Part shown: piece after piece, positions 28,583 through 38,872 of the stretch
How the letters are laid out: every line of letters begins with the position of its first letter
Numbering within the stretch: the stretch's first letter is position 1
Position numbers and translations under genes: made by a program
Notes under the pieces: model-generated
The model's input: only the letters and a program-made list of their open reading frames with translations
The model's database searches: none
What the model was told of the DNA's origin: nothing
Source: Vibrio crassostreae
GTDB taxonomy: Bacteria > Pseudomonadota > Gammaproteobacteria > Enterobacterales > Vibrionaceae
Length of the DNA stretch: 64,000 nt
Direction of reading: 5' to 3'
Assembly (NCBI RefSeq): GCF_024347415.1
Contig: NZ_AP025476.1
Location: 372,001 to 436,000 of the forward strand

Positions 28583-29350
28583 ATGGCATCAAAGCAAAGA
28601 GCGATCTCAAGACTTGTCGCTCAATCGGGACAAATGTTATTGGCTCACGGAGCCGAGAGCACACTGGTCGGCGATATCATGCGCCGTATCGGCATTGCTT
28701 GTGGGGTGAATGAGGTTGAAGTCGCACTGTCAGCCAATGCGCTTGTTGTTACTACTGTGATGGATGATCACTGTATTACCACCACTCGAAGTTGTGCTGA
28801 TCGTGGCATTAACATGCAGGTTATCACTGACATTCAACGCATTTGCATCATGATGGAGAAGGGAATTCTTGATTATGATTTGGCGTATAAAAAGATTCAA
28901 AACATCAGCCCCGAGCGCTACAACCGTTGGCTAGTGGTTGTGATGATAGGATTATCATGTGCCTCTTTTAGCCGTCTTGCGGGCGGAGATTGGCAGGTAT
29001 TCATGATGACTTTTATTGCTTCAGCCTGTGGCATGATCGTCAGACAAGAAATTGGCCATCGTCATTTCAATCCTTTATTAAATTTTGCGATCACCGCATT
29101 CGTTACCACTACCATCTCTGCTCAAGCCGTACTTTACAATATTGGCGGACAGCCCACGATCGTGATGGCTTCATCGGTATTGATGTTAGTACCCGGCTTC
29201 CCTCTGATTAACTCTGTCGCTGATATGCTTAAAGGCCATATTAATATGGGGTTAGCGCGCTTTACCATGGCCAGCTTATTAACTTTGGCGACGAGCTTGG
29301 GTATTGTGGCAGCGATGAGTTTATCTGATGTTTGGGGATGGGCGAGCTAA
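28583..29350 (+). CDS. yjjP: YjjP, ThrE-family exporter large subunit
   Basis: YjjP and YjjB together form a ThrE-fold exporter that in E. coli promotes succinate efflux under anaerobic conditions. The 255-residue protein (E. coli 256) has a soluble N-terminal half (ISRLVAQSGQMLLAHGAESTLVGD) with the conserved catalytic-like motif region VNEVEVALSANALVVT, then about five membrane segments including VLMLVPGFPLINSVADMLKG. GGAAGG precedes the ATG. The stop overlaps the start of yjjB as TAATG, so the two are coupled. Confidence 0.92.
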   Translation: MASKQRAISRLVAQSGQMLLAHGAESTLVGDIMRRIGIACGVNEVEVALSANALVVTTVMDDHCITTTRSCADRGINMQVITDIQRICIMMEKGILDYDLAYKKIQNISPERYNRWLVVVMIGLSCASFSRLAGGDWQVFMMTFIASACGMIVRQEIGHRHFNPLLNFAITAFVTTTISAQAVLYNIGGQPTIVMASSVLMLVPGFPLINSVADMLKGHINMGLARFTMASLLTLATSLGIVAAMSLSDVWGWAS

Positions 29351-29823
29351 TGAGTATTTTCGAACTGTTTTTAGGTTTGCTCAATGATATGTTTTTCGCC
29401 GCGATTCCTGCGGTTGGATTCGCATTGGTGTTTAACGTCCCGCAACGCGCTTTAATTTATTGTGCACTTGGCGGCTCTATCGGCCATGGTAGCCGTTATC
29501 TGATGATGCACTTTGGTATTCCAATCGAATGGGCAACGTTCTTTGCCGCGACGGTGGTTGGCATGATAGGGGTTCATTGGTCACATAAACTGTTAGCGCA
29601 TCCTAAGGTATTTACGATTGCTGCCTTGATTCCTATGGTCCCAGGCGTATTTGCCTTCAAGGCAATGATTGCTATGGTAGAGATTAACAGGGCAGGCTAT
29701 ACGCCTGAGTTACTGGCAATGTTGATGGAGAACTTTTTGAAATCAATGTTCATTATCGCTGGACTGGCGGTTGGCTTAGCTGTACCAGGGCTGTTATTCT
29801 ACCGACGCAGACCTATCGTCTAG
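29350..29823 (+). CDS. yjjB: YjjB, ThrE-family exporter small subunit
   Basis: This 157-residue membrane protein supplies the second half of the ThrE fold that YjjP lacks. It has four membrane segments and the conserved IPMVPGVFAFKAMIAM motif. The chosen ATG at 29350 overlaps the yjjP stop; the in-frame ATG six codons upstream (29332) lies inside yjjP and is less likely. The length equals E. coli YjjB. Substrate (dicarboxylate) is inferred from the E. coli pair. Confidence 0.92.
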   Translation: MSIFELFLGLLNDMFFAAIPAVGFALVFNVPQRALIYCALGGSIGHGSRYLMMHFGIPIEWATFFAATVVGMIGVHWSHKLLAHPKVFTIAALIPMVPGVFAFKAMIAMVEINRAGYTPELLAMLMENFLKSMFIIAGLAVGLAVPGLLFYRRRPIV

Positions 29824-29862
29824 CATCAAATCTCTTTCAGTTAAGGACAGGACTTTCGATTT

Positions 29863-30342
29863 ATGATCATCAGTATGATTGCAGCAATGGCCAATAACCG
29901 TGTAATAGGTAAAGACAACCAGATGCCTTGGCACTTGCCTGCGGATTTTGCATGGTTTAAACGCTCGACTATGGGGAAGCCTGTAGTCATGGGGCGTAAA
30001 ACCTATGATTCGATCGGGCGTCCTTTACCTGGTCGATTAAACGTTGTGATTAGCCGTGATGCGAGCTTGGAAATTGAAGGGGTGACGACTGTTACTTCGA
30101 TTGATGAAGCACTAGAGCTGGTCAACGATGTCGATGAAGTGATGATTATCGGTGGTGGTTCAATCTATGAAACTTGCCTACCTAAAGCAGACAAGTTGTA
30201 TCTGACTTATATCGATTTTGATGTCGATGGAGATACACAATTTCCAGACTGGGGTGAAGGTTGGAAGCAGAGCTTTAACGAGAGCTATCAAGCTGACGAG
30301 AAAAACAAACACAACATGGAGTTTGTGATTCTAGAGCGTTAA
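29863..30342 (+). CDS. folA: Dihydrofolate reductase
   Basis: FolA reduces dihydrofolate to tetrahydrofolate with NADPH and is the target of trimethoprim. The 159-residue protein matches the E. coli length. Visible motifs are the Met20 loop DNQMPWHLPADFAWFKR with the active-site Asp in PAD, then MGRKTYDSIGRPLPGR and MIIGGGSIYETCLP. It is 39 bases after yjjB and closed by a long terminator shared with the convergent apaH. Confidence 0.98.
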   Translation: MIISMIAAMANNRVIGKDNQMPWHLPADFAWFKRSTMGKPVVMGRKTYDSIGRPLPGRLNVVISRDASLEIEGVTTVTSIDEALELVNDVDEVMIIGGGSIYETCLPKADKLYLTYIDFDVDGDTQFPDWGEGWKQSFNESYQADEKNKHNMEFVILER

Positions 30343-30354
30343 GTCCTAATTTAA

Positions 30355-30391
30355 AAACACTTGCGCTGCTGCACGAGTAGCGCAAGTGTTT
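30355..30391. terminator. Bidirectional terminator, folA / apaH
   Basis: A 13-bp perfect stem (AAACACTTGCGCT / AGCGCAAGTGTTT) with an 11-base loop lies between the convergent genes. T-tracts are short. Confidence 0.85.
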
Positions 30392-30398
30392 CGTATAT

Positions 30399-31202
30399 CT
30401 ACAACGCTTTTTGAGTAAAAAACTGTTTGTCTTCCCAGCGAAGTGCGGTTAAGTCTCCTCCCCAAACGCAGCCAGTATCAAGTCCAATCACGTCTTTTCC
30501 GTTATAGCCTTCAAGTGCAGCCCAGTGTCCAAAAACAACGGTTTTATCGAGCTTTATGCGTTGTGGAAGGTCAAACCACGGTACTAATGGTTCATCGGTA
30601 ATTTCATTGGGTGGTAGCTTACATGCCATGTCGAGTCGACCGTCTTCAAAACAGAAGCGCATTCTTGTAAGGCTATTGATTGCATAGCGATAGCGCTCAA
30701 TATCATGTAAATCCTGATGCCATAAATCAGGCGTGTTGCTGTACATGTTTTCGATAAGCCATTGCCATCTGTCCGACTTCAGCAAGGATACAACCTCTTG
30801 ATTTTCGATACGTGCTGTTTCTATGCTCCATTGCGGCGAGATACCTGCATGGCACATCACGAATTCCGGGTGTTCTTGAAGCAAAGGTTGTTGCCTTAAC
30901 CATTCGAGTAGTCGTTCACGATCTTCAGCATCAAGAATCGCTTGAGTCTTATCTTTTGGTTTCGCTGGAAATAGCCCTAAGGATACCGCCAGAAGGTGCA
31001 AGTCGTGGTTGCCTAATACAACCTTAGCTGCGTCACCAAGGCTACGAATAAAGCGTAGAGTTTCCAATGATTTTGGGCCTCGAGCAACTAGGTCTCCAGC
31101 TACCCATAAGGTATCTTGGTGTTTATCAAAGTTAATAGCTTCAAGCAGTAATTGAAGTTCGTCGAAGCACCCTTGGATGTCTCCGACAATATAATTCGAC
31201 AC
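30399..31202 (-). CDS. apaH: Symmetrical bis(5'-nucleosyl)-tetraphosphatase ApaH
   Basis: ApaH splits Ap4A into two ADP and also removes Np4 caps from RNA. The 267-residue metallophosphatase shows GDIQGCFDEL, GDLVARGPKSL and GNHDLHLLA, plus the C-terminal FGHWAALEG and LDTGCVWGG motifs. It is the last gene of the lptD-surA-pdxA-rsmA-apaG-apaH series, 29 bases after apaG. Confidence 0.97.
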   Translation of the reverse strand: MSNYIVGDIQGCFDELQLLLEAINFDKHQDTLWVAGDLVARGPKSLETLRFIRSLGDAAKVVLGNHDLHLLAVSLGLFPAKPKDKTQAILDAEDRERLLEWLRQQPLLQEHPEFVMCHAGISPQWSIETARIENQEVVSLLKSDRWQWLIENMYSNTPDLWHQDLHDIERYRYAINSLTRMRFCFEDGRLDMACKLPPNEITDEPLVPWFDLPQRIKLDKTVVFGHWAALEGYNGKDVIGLDTGCVWGGDLTALRWEDKQFFTQKAL

Positions 31203-31231
31203 AATAATTTCCTGTAGATACGGATGTACGG

Positions 31232-31612
31232 CTAATTAAGAATATTAGGGATTGCGAGTCTGAATGGGTCAACTTCAGTAATAAAATCAATGCCCTTGTT
31301 ATCGGTCATCACATAGTGACCTTGCATAACGCCAACAGGGGTTTCGATGACAGTGCCACTTGTGTAGGTGTATTCGTCGTTGGCTTCAATCATGGGTTGT
31401 TGCCCAACCACACCATCACCCTCAATGGTGAGTTGCTTGCCGTTAGAGTCGGTAATTAACCAGCGGCGAGACATAAGCTGCACCGTTGTTTTACTTAGAT
31501 TTTTGATGGTAATAATGTAGGCGAAGACGTAACGATTCTTCGTTGGCTCAGATTGTTCTTCTATGTACTTAGAGTGAACCTGGCATTTGATACAAGGCGT
31601 AGATATATCCAT
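31232..31612 (-). CDS. apaG: ApaG, Co2+/Mg2+ efflux-associated protein
   Basis: The 126-residue protein is a single immunoglobulin-like ApaG domain with [27 protein letters not shown] and the diphosphate-binding-like motif GDGVVGQQP. Its biochemical role is unsettled; loss in Salmonella alters cobalt resistance. It sits between rsmA and apaH, but a strong terminator upstream (31662-31698) suggests that apaG-apaH also has its own promoter. Confidence 0.95.
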   Translation of the reverse strand: MDISTPCIKCQVHSKYIEEQSEPTKNRYVFAYIITIKNLSKTTVQLMSRRWLITDSNGKQLTIEGDGVVGQQPMIEANDEYTYTSGTVIETPVGVMQGHYVMTDNKGIDFITEVDPFRLAIPNILN

Positions 31613-31661
31613 ATTCGCACCTTTTGTTGTTGATATACTTAATGTAATTAAAGTATTACAT

Positions 31662-31698
31662 AAAAAAGGCTCCTAACCGAAGTGTAGGAGCCTTTTTT
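31662..31698 (-). terminator. Terminator between rsmA and apaG
   Basis: A 14-bp perfect stem (AAAAAAGGCTCCTA / TAGGAGCCTTTTTT) with a 9-base loop lies just after the rsmA stop on the minus strand. It should cut most read-through into apaG-apaH. Confidence 0.92.
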
Positions 31699-31700
31699 AT

Positions 31701-32516
31701 TTATTTGTCAGCGTTGTGACTATCGTACAACCAGTTTGCCATGTCGACAAACTGCTCGAGCGTTAAGTTCTCAGGACGCATGCTTGGGTTGATACCAAGC
31801 TCTTCCAGTACTTCCTTATCGATCAAGCTCTTGTAGCAGTTACGAACCGTTTTACGACGCTGGTTAAAGCCTTCACGACATACGCGATCAAGCCATTTCA
31901 GATCTTTTGCCGGGTAAGGCAGCACTTCGTATGGCTGTAGGCGAACAACTGCAGAGTCTACTTTCGGTGGCGGAACGAAGGCCGTTGGTGGCACTTCTAG
32001 CACAGGTGTCACTTTACAGTAGTACTGAGCCATCACAGTAAGACGGCCGTAAGCTTTGCTGCCTGGGCCAGCGGCTAGACGGTTAACCACTTCTTTTTGA
32101 AGCATAAAGTGCATGTCTTGCACGTCTTTATGGAATTCAAAAAGGTGGAACATCAATGGTGTAGAGATGTTGTATGGCAAGTTACCAAAAATACGTAGCT
32201 TGTTGTTTGGTTTAACCAGTTCTTGGAAGTCGAACTTCATCGCATCGCCTTCACGGATCGTTAGCTTATCAGCCAGATCCGGATGGTTACGCAGACGTTC
32301 TGCAAGGTCTCTATCCAATTCGATAACAGTAAATTTATCGACAAGCTTACCCACAGGCTCAGTAATTGCGCCTAGACCAGGACCGATCTCTACCAAGTTT
32401 TGACCAGGTAATGGGTTAATGCTCGATACGATGCCATCAATAATGTATGGATCGTTAAGGAAGTTTTGACCAAAACGTTTACGCGCTTTGTGCCCTAAGT
32501 GGACATCATTTCTCAT
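31701..32516 (-). CDS. rsmA: 16S rRNA dimethyladenosine transferase RsmA (KsgA)
   Basis: RsmA dimethylates A1518 and A1519 of 16S rRNA late in 30S assembly. The 271-residue SAM methyltransferase has [13 protein letters not shown] at the start, the SAM motif [12 protein letters not shown] and the catalytic NLPYNIST motif. Its start overlaps the end of pdxA by four bases, so translation is coupled. Loss of function gives kasugamycin resistance in other bacteria. Confidence 0.97.
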   Translation of the reverse strand: MRNDVHLGHKARKRFGQNFLNDPYIIDGIVSSINPLPGQNLVEIGPGLGAITEPVGKLVDKFTVIELDRDLAERLRNHPDLADKLTIREGDAMKFDFQELVKPNNKLRIFGNLPYNISTPLMFHLFEFHKDVQDMHFMLQKEVVNRLAAGPGSKAYGRLTVMAQYYCKVTPVLEVPPTAFVPPPKVDSAVVRLQPYEVLPYPAKDLKWLDRVCREGFNQRRKTVRNCYKSLIDKEVLEELGINPSMRPENLTLEQFVDMANWLYDSHNADK

Positions 32517-33505
32517 TGCTTTTTCTCTACTAATTCAATGGCGTGCGTGAGCGCTGTTCTAAAGCTCCCTGTATCGGCTTGGCCTTTCCCTGCCAAGTCT
32601 AAGGCGGTACCGTGGTCGACTGATGTGCGAATAAACGGTAAGCCAAGCGTGATGTTCACTGAGCGACCAAACCCTTTGTATTTCAATACCGGGAGTACTT
32701 GGTCGTGATACATACCTAAAACAGCATCTGCATCTTGCAAATATTTTTCATTAAAGATGGTATCTGCTGGCAATGGGCCAACTAAATTGATGCCATCTAT
32801 TTGGCGAATTTTTTCTAGCGTCGGGGTGATGGTTTCAATTTCTTCACGCCCTAAGCAACCATCTTCACCAGCATGTGGATTCAAGCCACACACGTAGATA
32901 GTTGGTTTCTCAATAGCAAATTTTTCAACCAAATCTTTATTCAGAATAGTAATAATTTGCTCTAATCTGTCTTCGGTCACTGCTTGAGATACATAAGCTA
33001 GTGGGATGTGAGTTGTTACTAGTGCAACACGCAGCCCTTCAGTTGCCAACATCATCACCACCAGTGGCGTATTGGACTTCTCTGCAAAGAACTCGGTATG
33101 GCCGCTAAAAGCAACGCCAGCTCGGTTAATTACCCCCTTGTGAACAGGGCCGGTGACAATAGCATCAAATTCATCATTCATACAGCCAATTGCTGCGGTT
33201 TCTAAAGTATTTAATACGTAATGACCGTTAGCTTCGTTGAGTTGGCCTGCAACCGCCGTTTCAGCTAGTGGAACGTGTTTCACTACCAGTGTACCAGCGC
33301 GTTGAGGTGTCTTAGCTGCACTTGCGTCATAATCCAGCAGATCGACTTCGATGCCAAGAATTTTAGCTCGCTCGGATAGCAGTGTTTTATCAGCACAAAC
33401 CACGAGTTGATGAGGCCAGCTTTCTTGAGATAGAGCCAGAGTTAAATCTGGACCTATACCTGCTGGTTCACCTGCGGTTATGACAATACGTTTAGTTGCT
33501 GTCAT
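32513..33505 (-). CDS. pdxA: 4-hydroxythreonine-4-phosphate dehydrogenase PdxA
   Basis: PdxA oxidises 4-phosphohydroxy-L-threonine in the DXP-dependent pathway to pyridoxal phosphate. The 330-residue protein has [35 protein letters not shown] and the metal-binding [10 protein letters not shown] and [12 protein letters not shown] motifs. I chose the ATG at 33505, with GAGG nine bases before it, over an ATG at 33538. The chosen start lies within the last codons of surA (14-base overlap). Confidence 0.96.
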   Translation of the reverse strand: MTATKRIVITAGEPAGIGPDLTLALSQESWPHQLVVCADKTLLSERAKILGIEVDLLDYDASAAKTPQRAGTLVVKHVPLAETAVAGQLNEANGHYVLNTLETAAIGCMNDEFDAIVTGPVHKGVINRAGVAFSGHTEFFAEKSNTPLVVMMLATEGLRVALVTTHIPLAYVSQAVTEDRLEQIITILNKDLVEKFAIEKPTIYVCGLNPHAGEDGCLGREEIETITPTLEKIRQIDGINLVGPLPADTIFNEKYLQDADAVLGMYHDQVLPVLKYKGFGRSVNITLGLPFIRTSVDHGTALDLAGKGQADTGSFRTALTHAIELVEKKQ

Positions 33506-34790
33506 CTTGGTCGTCCTCAACCATTTCAACAAAGGCACTTGCTCTTACTTCTTGTAGCCAGGCGCCAGCTTCTTCGTTGAATTTACGGTTAAATAGAATT
33601 TGGTAAGCTTTGTTTTTCAAAGCTGAATCGGTACGGTCTACTTCGCGACGGTCTAGTACTTCAACAATGTGCCAACCGTGTACGGTTTTGAATGGCGCAC
33701 TGATCTTGCCTTCAGGTAGCGTTTCTACTTGGTGTTTGAACTCTGGTACATACAAATCTGGTGTTTGGTAGCCTAGCTCACCATCTTGTACTGCAGAACC
33801 TGGGTCTTGGCTGTATTGCTGAGCAAGGTCACCGAAGCTCGCTTCACCTGCGTTTACGCGGCGTGTGATTTCTTCAAGTTGTTCCTTGGCGCCATCGTCA
33901 CTCAAGATGACAGTTGGCTTAATCAGGATATGACGAGCATTCACTTCCGTTACTGCTACGGTTTCTAAGCCTTTCACATCTTCAATTTTCAGGATGTGGA
34001 AGCCTACACCGCTGCGGAAAGGACCGATGATGCTGCCTTTGTTCTGCATTTTGATTTGGTCAGCGAAAATGGTTGGCATCTCTTCTTTACGCATCCATCC
34101 CCAATCACCACCTTGCAGTGCTTTAGGACCCTTAGAGTAAGTATACGCCATGGTGCTGAAATCTTTGCCTGAGTTAAGTTCTTCAACTAGCTCTTTAGCT
34201 TGAGCTTCTAGCTCTTCTTTGGTTTGGTCATCGTTAAAGCGCAGTTGAATGTGGCCAATTTTGTATTGAACCGTAGCATTCGTTTCTTGAGCAAGGATAT
34301 CCGCTAGGTTGTCTACTTCTGCAGGAAGAATGTTGATACGACGACGAACGAGAGCGTTACGCGCTTCGCTTGCTGCGATCTCTTTTCTTACCTGTTCACG
34401 AAATGCGTTGTAGCTAAGGCCTTCTTCCGCAACCGATGCGGTAAGTTGTTCCACCGTTTGGTTGTTATCTTTGGCAATGCCTTCAATCGCTTGATCAAGT
34501 CGAGCATCATCAATTCGAACTCCAATACGCTCCGCTTCTTGAGTTTGAATAGTATCGATGATCAGTTTTTCTAGGACTTGCTCATTGAGCACGTCTTGCG
34601 ATGGCAGTGTTTGACCGCTTTTCTTAGCATTTGCGCGTAGCGTCTTCATCGAAGCATCGATGTCGCTTTGTAAGATAACGCCTTCGTTAACGATAACTTT
34701 TACGCTGTCTAGCTCGACCGGTGCGGCATAACTTGTTGATAAAGTACAAGTCGCTGCGATAGCAATTAATGTGCGTTTCCACAATGTCAT
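33492..34790 (-). CDS. surA: Periplasmic chaperone and peptidyl-prolyl isomerase SurA
   Basis: SurA escorts outer-membrane beta-barrel proteins, LptD among them, across the periplasm. The 432-residue protein has a signal peptide (about 1-22, ending SYAAP), an N-terminal chaperone region, and two parvulin domains (about 175-275 and 285-385, each with HI-type core strands such as [10 protein letters not shown] and [10 protein letters not shown]). The length fits E. coli SurA (428). It is 43 bases downstream of lptD, as in E. coli. Confidence 0.97.
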   Translation of the reverse strand: MTLWKRTLIAIAATCTLSTSYAAPVELDSVKVIVNEGVILQSDIDASMKTLRANAKKSGQTLPSQDVLNEQVLEKLIIDTIQTQEAERIGVRIDDARLDQAIEGIAKDNNQTVEQLTASVAEEGLSYNAFREQVRKEIAASEARNALVRRRINILPAEVDNLADILAQETNATVQYKIGHIQLRFNDDQTKEELEAQAKELVEELNSGKDFSTMAYTYSKGPKALQGGDWGWMRKEEMPTIFADQIKMQNKGSIIGPFRSGVGFHILKIEDVKGLETVAVTEVNARHILIKPTVILSDDGAKEQLEEITRRVNAGEASFGDLAQQYSQDPGSAVQDGELGYQTPDLYVPEFKHQVETLPEGKISAPFKTVHGWHIVEVLDRREVDRTDSALKNKAYQILFNRKFNEEAGAWLQEVRASAFVEMVEDDQDDSN

Positions 34791-34833
34791 GTGTAATCCT
34801 TTAAATTTACTGATCTCTTATCAGCAAAGAAAA

Positions 34834-37167
34834 TTAGTTGTTTAAGAAGAATGGGCGACCGTAGCTCAGCGAGTTGTCGGAGCTACTATCCCCAACGGCG
34901 CCAGAGTCAGAACCAATGTTGGTACCAAAGCCTACAATACCGAAGTTAACGCTGAAGTTATTTTCATATTCAGGCGTAGTATTTGGATTACTAATGTTAT
35001 TTGTCAAACGGTTACTATAGGTAAAGCCGATGTACCAGCAATCCGATTTATAATTGAGTCGAGCTAACCACTCTAGATCTTCTTGTGTTGTTAAGTCATA
35101 GAAATATTGAGCGCTTGTGCTCCACTTCGGTGAAATTTGGTAGGCACCGAGTAAGCCGGCTTGAGAGATGCCATCTCTTGTTATTGATGATACGTCAAAA
35201 TCTACAGTTTCATTTATGTATTCTTCTGTAACATAGCGATAGTTGGTTTGTATGTAACCACCAGCAAAGCGGTATTCAAGTGTACTATTCGCTAATTGCA
35301 TCGAAGATGAGTCAATATCGTATTGCACGCCACCATGGTAGAACAGGTAGTCATCATAGTTGAAGTCCATTTCTATAGCCCAAGACGAATAATTAGTTTT
35401 GTTATCAGAGTCGTCGTTGTCTAAAGTCTGTTTTGTATCTTTATCGATATAAAAAATCTGACCAAAAGAAATATTCAAACGCTCTTTATACTCATCATCG
35501 AAGAAACGAGATGATGCACCATAACTAATTTGATTCGCAGATGCGATACGATCAACACCGCTATATTTACGGCTTCTAAATAGACCATAGTAATCGGTCT
35601 GCAGTAGTGTCGTATCGTAAAGACCAATGTCACTTTGATCTTCTTCTGGTACGTAAAGATACTGAACTTGAGGTTCGAGTGTTTGAGTGTAATTGCCCAC
35701 AATTTTTGTATCACGTTCAAGAACGATACCTGCGTGGCTTCTAAACTCTGGAATAACTCGACTTACTGATTCTTCCAAGCCTTCATAATCAGAGCCTGCG
35801 CCGGTATCAACGCCATCAAGGTCTTGTTGATAGTAAGTACCAAGTAGTCGAGCTTCTGTTGTCCAAGTACCCCAAGTATTGCCTACAGGAATGGTAATGC
35901 CAGGTTCCACGTGAATACGGTTCGCAGATGGTTTACCTGCAGCGTCGGTATCAAATATTGAGACATGACTGATCATGTCGAAATCTAAATACTCCATCAC
36001 TTCAGGAGCATAGTAATTGTACTCTAGCTGTGGCATTAGGCGGTAAGGTAGGTTATTGCTTGTAGTCAGAACTTGGAAATCTCGAACAAGTACCGATGCA
36101 TCCCAGTTTTGGGAACGGTATGTCGCTCGGCCTTCCTGAAGTAGTTGGCCATCTTCACGGTTACCAATACCAGAACTTAGATCGGTAAAGTAATCAATAT
36201 CACTGACTTTTGAATAGTCGACTTCAAACAACCACGATTGCTGGAATATCCCTGAATGCTGGAGTTGAGCACCCCAACGGTCACCTTTTTCTGAGTATTT
36301 TTTGTCATCCGGCAAATATTCAGACTCGATACTACCTGAGCCAAAATCGCTCAAGTAACGGAATTTACTGTTAAGTTGTGTACCACGCTCTTGCATGTAC
36401 TTGAAGGTGGTTTCCAAGTCATAGTTTGGTGCCAAGTTCCAATAAACGGGAATTTCTGCTTCAAAACCATCACTAGAGCCATAAGATACGGTTGGATACA
36501 AGAATCCGGTTTTACGCGTGTCGCCTACTGGTACCGTTAAGTAGGGTAAGTAAAATACAGGGACGCTTTGGATTTCAAAACGCGGATTGTAGAAAGTGGC
36601 TTGTTCTTCGTCTTGGTCGACACTGATGCTTGATGCTCTTAAGCGCCAAGCATTATCTCCGATAGGGCAAGAGGTGATCGAACCATCTTCGATTTCATAA
36701 ACCGCTTTACCTGTTTTTGCGATATAAACCGCATCTCCACGGCCTGGTTCACATAGAAATTCGTAATCGGTGTTTTCTAGTGTCATTTCATCAGTCGTCA
36801 GATTATTAGTTGCTCTGTCTGAGATAGATTTGATTTGACCGTCACTAAAGTTTACGTTGCCTTCAGCTACAACGATATTTTCTTGTTGGTGCAGGGTTAC
36901 GTTATCGGCAAGGATGGTCTTGTTCCCTTGCGTAACTCTTACGTCACCTGAATAAATTGCCTTTTCACCGTTGATAGCTTCTAAGCGATCTGACTCAACA
37001 TGAGCGGGTAGCTGTGTCTCGTTTTCTGCAGCGGGTTCGATCAAGCATTGATCTATAGAGGGCATTTCCTGCACACTACTATCGGTGATTGTTTCAGCTT
37101 GAGTTGTCGACACGTATAACGCCGTACTTATAGACGCGGCTAACAAGGTGCGGGAAAAAGATTGCAT
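34834..37167 (-). CDS. lptD: LPS-assembly outer-membrane protein LptD
   Basis: LptD with LptE inserts lipopolysaccharide into the outer leaflet. The 777-residue protein has a signal peptide (about 1-24), an N-terminal OstA/LptA-like domain (about 50-200, [20 protein letters not shown]) and a long C-terminal beta barrel of tyrosine-rich strands ending FFLNN. I count four cysteines: residue 41, FLCEP, ITSCP and SDCWY near the C-terminus. E. coli has a CC pair at the C-terminal site, whereas here there is one. djlA is divergent upstream and surA follows. Confidence 0.96.
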   Translation of the reverse strand: MQSFSRTLLAASISTALYVSTTQAETITDSSVQEMPSIDQCLIEPAAENETQLPAHVESDRLEAINGEKAIYSGDVRVTQGNKTILADNVTLHQQENIVVAEGNVNFSDGQIKSISDRATNNLTTDEMTLENTDYEFLCEPGRGDAVYIAKTGKAVYEIEDGSITSCPIGDNAWRLRASSISVDQDEEQATFYNPRFEIQSVPVFYLPYLTVPVGDTRKTGFLYPTVSYGSSDGFEAEIPVYWNLAPNYDLETTFKYMQERGTQLNSKFRYLSDFGSGSIESEYLPDDKKYSEKGDRWGAQLQHSGIFQQSWLFEVDYSKVSDIDYFTDLSSGIGNREDGQLLQEGRATYRSQNWDASVLVRDFQVLTTSNNLPYRLMPQLEYNYYAPEVMEYLDFDMISHVSIFDTDAAGKPSANRIHVEPGITIPVGNTWGTWTTEARLLGTYYQQDLDGVDTGAGSDYEGLEESVSRVIPEFRSHAGIVLERDTKIVGNYTQTLEPQVQYLYVPEEDQSDIGLYDTTLLQTDYYGLFRSRKYSGVDRIASANQISYGASSRFFDDEYKERLNISFGQIFYIDKDTKQTLDNDDSDNKTNYSSWAIEMDFNYDDYLFYHGGVQYDIDSSSMQLANSTLEYRFAGGYIQTNYRYVTEEYINETVDFDVSSITRDGISQAGLLGAYQISPKWSTSAQYFYDLTTQEDLEWLARLNYKSDCWYIGFTYSNRLTNNISNPNTTPEYENNFSVNFGIVGFGTNIGSDSGAVGDSSSDNSLSYGRPFFLNN

Positions 37168-37316
37168 GAAGTTGAACTATCCTGTGTCACTAGATGAAGG
37201 GTTGATCTAGTATCAATCCAATTAATAAAGCATTTTCCTTATGATAAAGGAAATAATAGCATTCAGCATCATCAGACAGCATTACTCAGATAAAATTCAT
37301 AGATAGAGAACACATA

Positions 37317-38171
37317 ATGCAAATATTTGGCAAAATTTTGGGCGCGTTTTTTGGCTTTTTATTTGGAGGGCCGCTCGGTTTAGTTTTTGGTCTGTTTTTA
37401 GGACACCAATTCGATAAAGCTCGCCGATTGAACCAATCAGGCTTCAATAGCTCTGGTTTTGGTCGAGGTCCAAGCCAAGCAGAAAGACAGAACGAGTTTT
37501 TTAAATCCGCTTTTGCGGTTATGGGGCACGTTGCTAAAGCGAAAGGACAGGTAACGCCAGAAGAGATTCAACTCGCTTCCACCATGATGGAACGCATGAA
37601 CCTGCATGGCGAACAACGCAAAGCGGCGCAAGATGCATTCCGTGACGGCAAAGAGAGCGACTTCCCTCTGAGCGAAGTACTTGAGCGAGTGAAAATCTCA
37701 TCGGGTGGTCGTTTTGATCTTCTTCAGTTCTTCTTGGAGCTTCAAGTATCAGCTGCATTCGCTGATGGAAGCCTGCACCCGAGTGAGCGCCAAGTTCTGC
37801 ATAAAATAGCGCAAGGCCTAGGGTTTTCGGCAGAGCAACTAGAGCGCCGCTTGCAGATGCAGGAAGCAGCGTTCCGTTTCCAACAGCAAGGTGGAAGCTT
37901 TGGTGGCCATCAAGGCCATGGGCAATCATCAGGTTGGCAACAGGCTTCACAACAGAACCAGCTAGGCGACGCATATAAGGTTCTTGGTGTGAGTGAAAGT
38001 GCTGACGGTAAAGAGGTGAAGAAAGCCTACCGCAAACTGATGAATGAGCACCACCCAGATAAACTGATGGCGAAAGGTTTACCGCCAGAGATGATGAATG
38101 TTGCGAAAGAGAAATCGCAAGAAATTCAAAATGCTTATGACTTGATAAAAAAAGTTAAAGGTTTTAAGTAA
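37317..38171 (+). CDS. djlA: Membrane-anchored DnaK co-chaperone DjlA
   Basis: DjlA is an inner-membrane type III DnaJ that stimulates DnaK and affects envelope-stress signalling. The 284-residue protein has an N-terminal glycine-rich membrane segment (about 7-29, FGFLFGGPLGLVFGLFLG), a TerB-like central domain (about 60-190) and a C-terminal J domain with the HPD motif near residue 246. Divergence from lptD is conserved across gamma-proteobacteria. A terminator follows. Confidence 0.96.
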   Translation: MQIFGKILGAFFGFLFGGPLGLVFGLFLGHQFDKARRLNQSGFNSSGFGRGPSQAERQNEFFKSAFAVMGHVAKAKGQVTPEEIQLASTMMERMNLHGEQRKAAQDAFRDGKESDFPLSEVLERVKISSGGRFDLLQFFLELQVSAAFADGSLHPSERQVLHKIAQGLGFSAEQLERRLQMQEAAFRFQQQGGSFGGHQGHGQSSGWQQASQQNQLGDAYKVLGVSESADGKEVKKAYRKLMNEHHPDKLMAKGLPPEMMNVAKEKSQEIQNAYDLIKKVKGFK

Positions 38172-38182
38172 CAGAACATAAG

Positions 38183-38214
38183 CCGAGCCATGACATTAAA
38201 TGACTCGGTTTTTT
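38183..38214 (+). terminator. Terminator after djlA
   Basis: CCGAG-c-CAT pairs with ATG-a-CTCGG around an 8-base loop and is followed by TTTTTT. It ends just before the DUF924 start. Confidence 0.8.
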
Positions 38215-38229
38215 ATTAAAGGGAATTAT

Positions 38230-38775
38230 ATGACGGTAACGTATCAGGATGTTCTAGAGTTTTGGTTCGATGAATTGACGCCAAAAGACTGGTTTACTGG
38301 CGGCGAAGAAATTGATGCTTTGATTGAGGCTCGCTTTTCTGACTTACACCGATCAGCAGCTCAAGGTGAGCTATTTGAATGGCGACAAAACGCACAAGGA
38401 CGATTGGCAGAGATTATCGTGCTTGATCAGTTTTCTCGCAATATTGGTAGAAACAGTCCGGCAGCTTTTTCGGTTGATCCGATGGCGTTGGCTCTAGCAC
38501 AAGAGGCGGTAGCGGGTGGTTTTGATCACCAACTTAACGAGCAACAAAAAAGCTTCCTGTATATGCCTTATATGCATAGTGAGTCTTTGTTAGTCCATGA
38601 ACAAGCCGTGGAGCTCTTTTCTCAAACGGGATTAGAACATAATTTGGATTTTGAGTTTAAGCACAAGGTTATCATTGAGCGTTTTGGTCGTTACCCTCAT
38701 CGTAATGAAGTGCTAGGGCGAACTTCAACGTCTGAAGAAGTGGAATTCTTGCAGCAACCGGGATCAAGTTTTTAA
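38230..38775 (+). CDS. DUF924 family protein
   Basis: The 181-residue, cytoplasmic, mostly helical protein has the DUF924 marks: LEFWFDELTPKDWF at the N-terminus, IIVLDQFSRNIGRN, FLYMPYMHSES and RFGRYPHRNEVLGR. The fold is TPR-like by family, but no function is established. I chose ATG 38230, which has AAAGGGAA upstream; an ATG at 38200 lies inside the djlA terminator hairpin. It stands alone with its own terminator. Confidence 0.88.
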   Translation: MTVTYQDVLEFWFDELTPKDWFTGGEEIDALIEARFSDLHRSAAQGELFEWRQNAQGRLAEIIVLDQFSRNIGRNSPAAFSVDPMALALAQEAVAGGFDHQLNEQQKSFLYMPYMHSESLLVHEQAVELFSQTGLEHNLDFEFKHKVIIERFGRYPHRNEVLGRTSTSEEVEFLQQPGSSF

Positions 38776-38802
38776 TTGTAGGGATACGGTCAATATTTGA
38801 GA

Positions 38803-38839
38803 AGAGGCTAGTGGTTGATAAAACCCTAGCCTCTTTTTT
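38803..38839 (+). terminator. Terminator after DUF924 gene
   Basis: AGAGGCTAG pairs perfectly with CTAGCCTCT around a 14-base loop and is followed by six T residues. Confidence 0.85.
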
Positions 38840-38872
38840 GTTTTGCTTTAGTTATGAAGTTTAGCGTTATAG

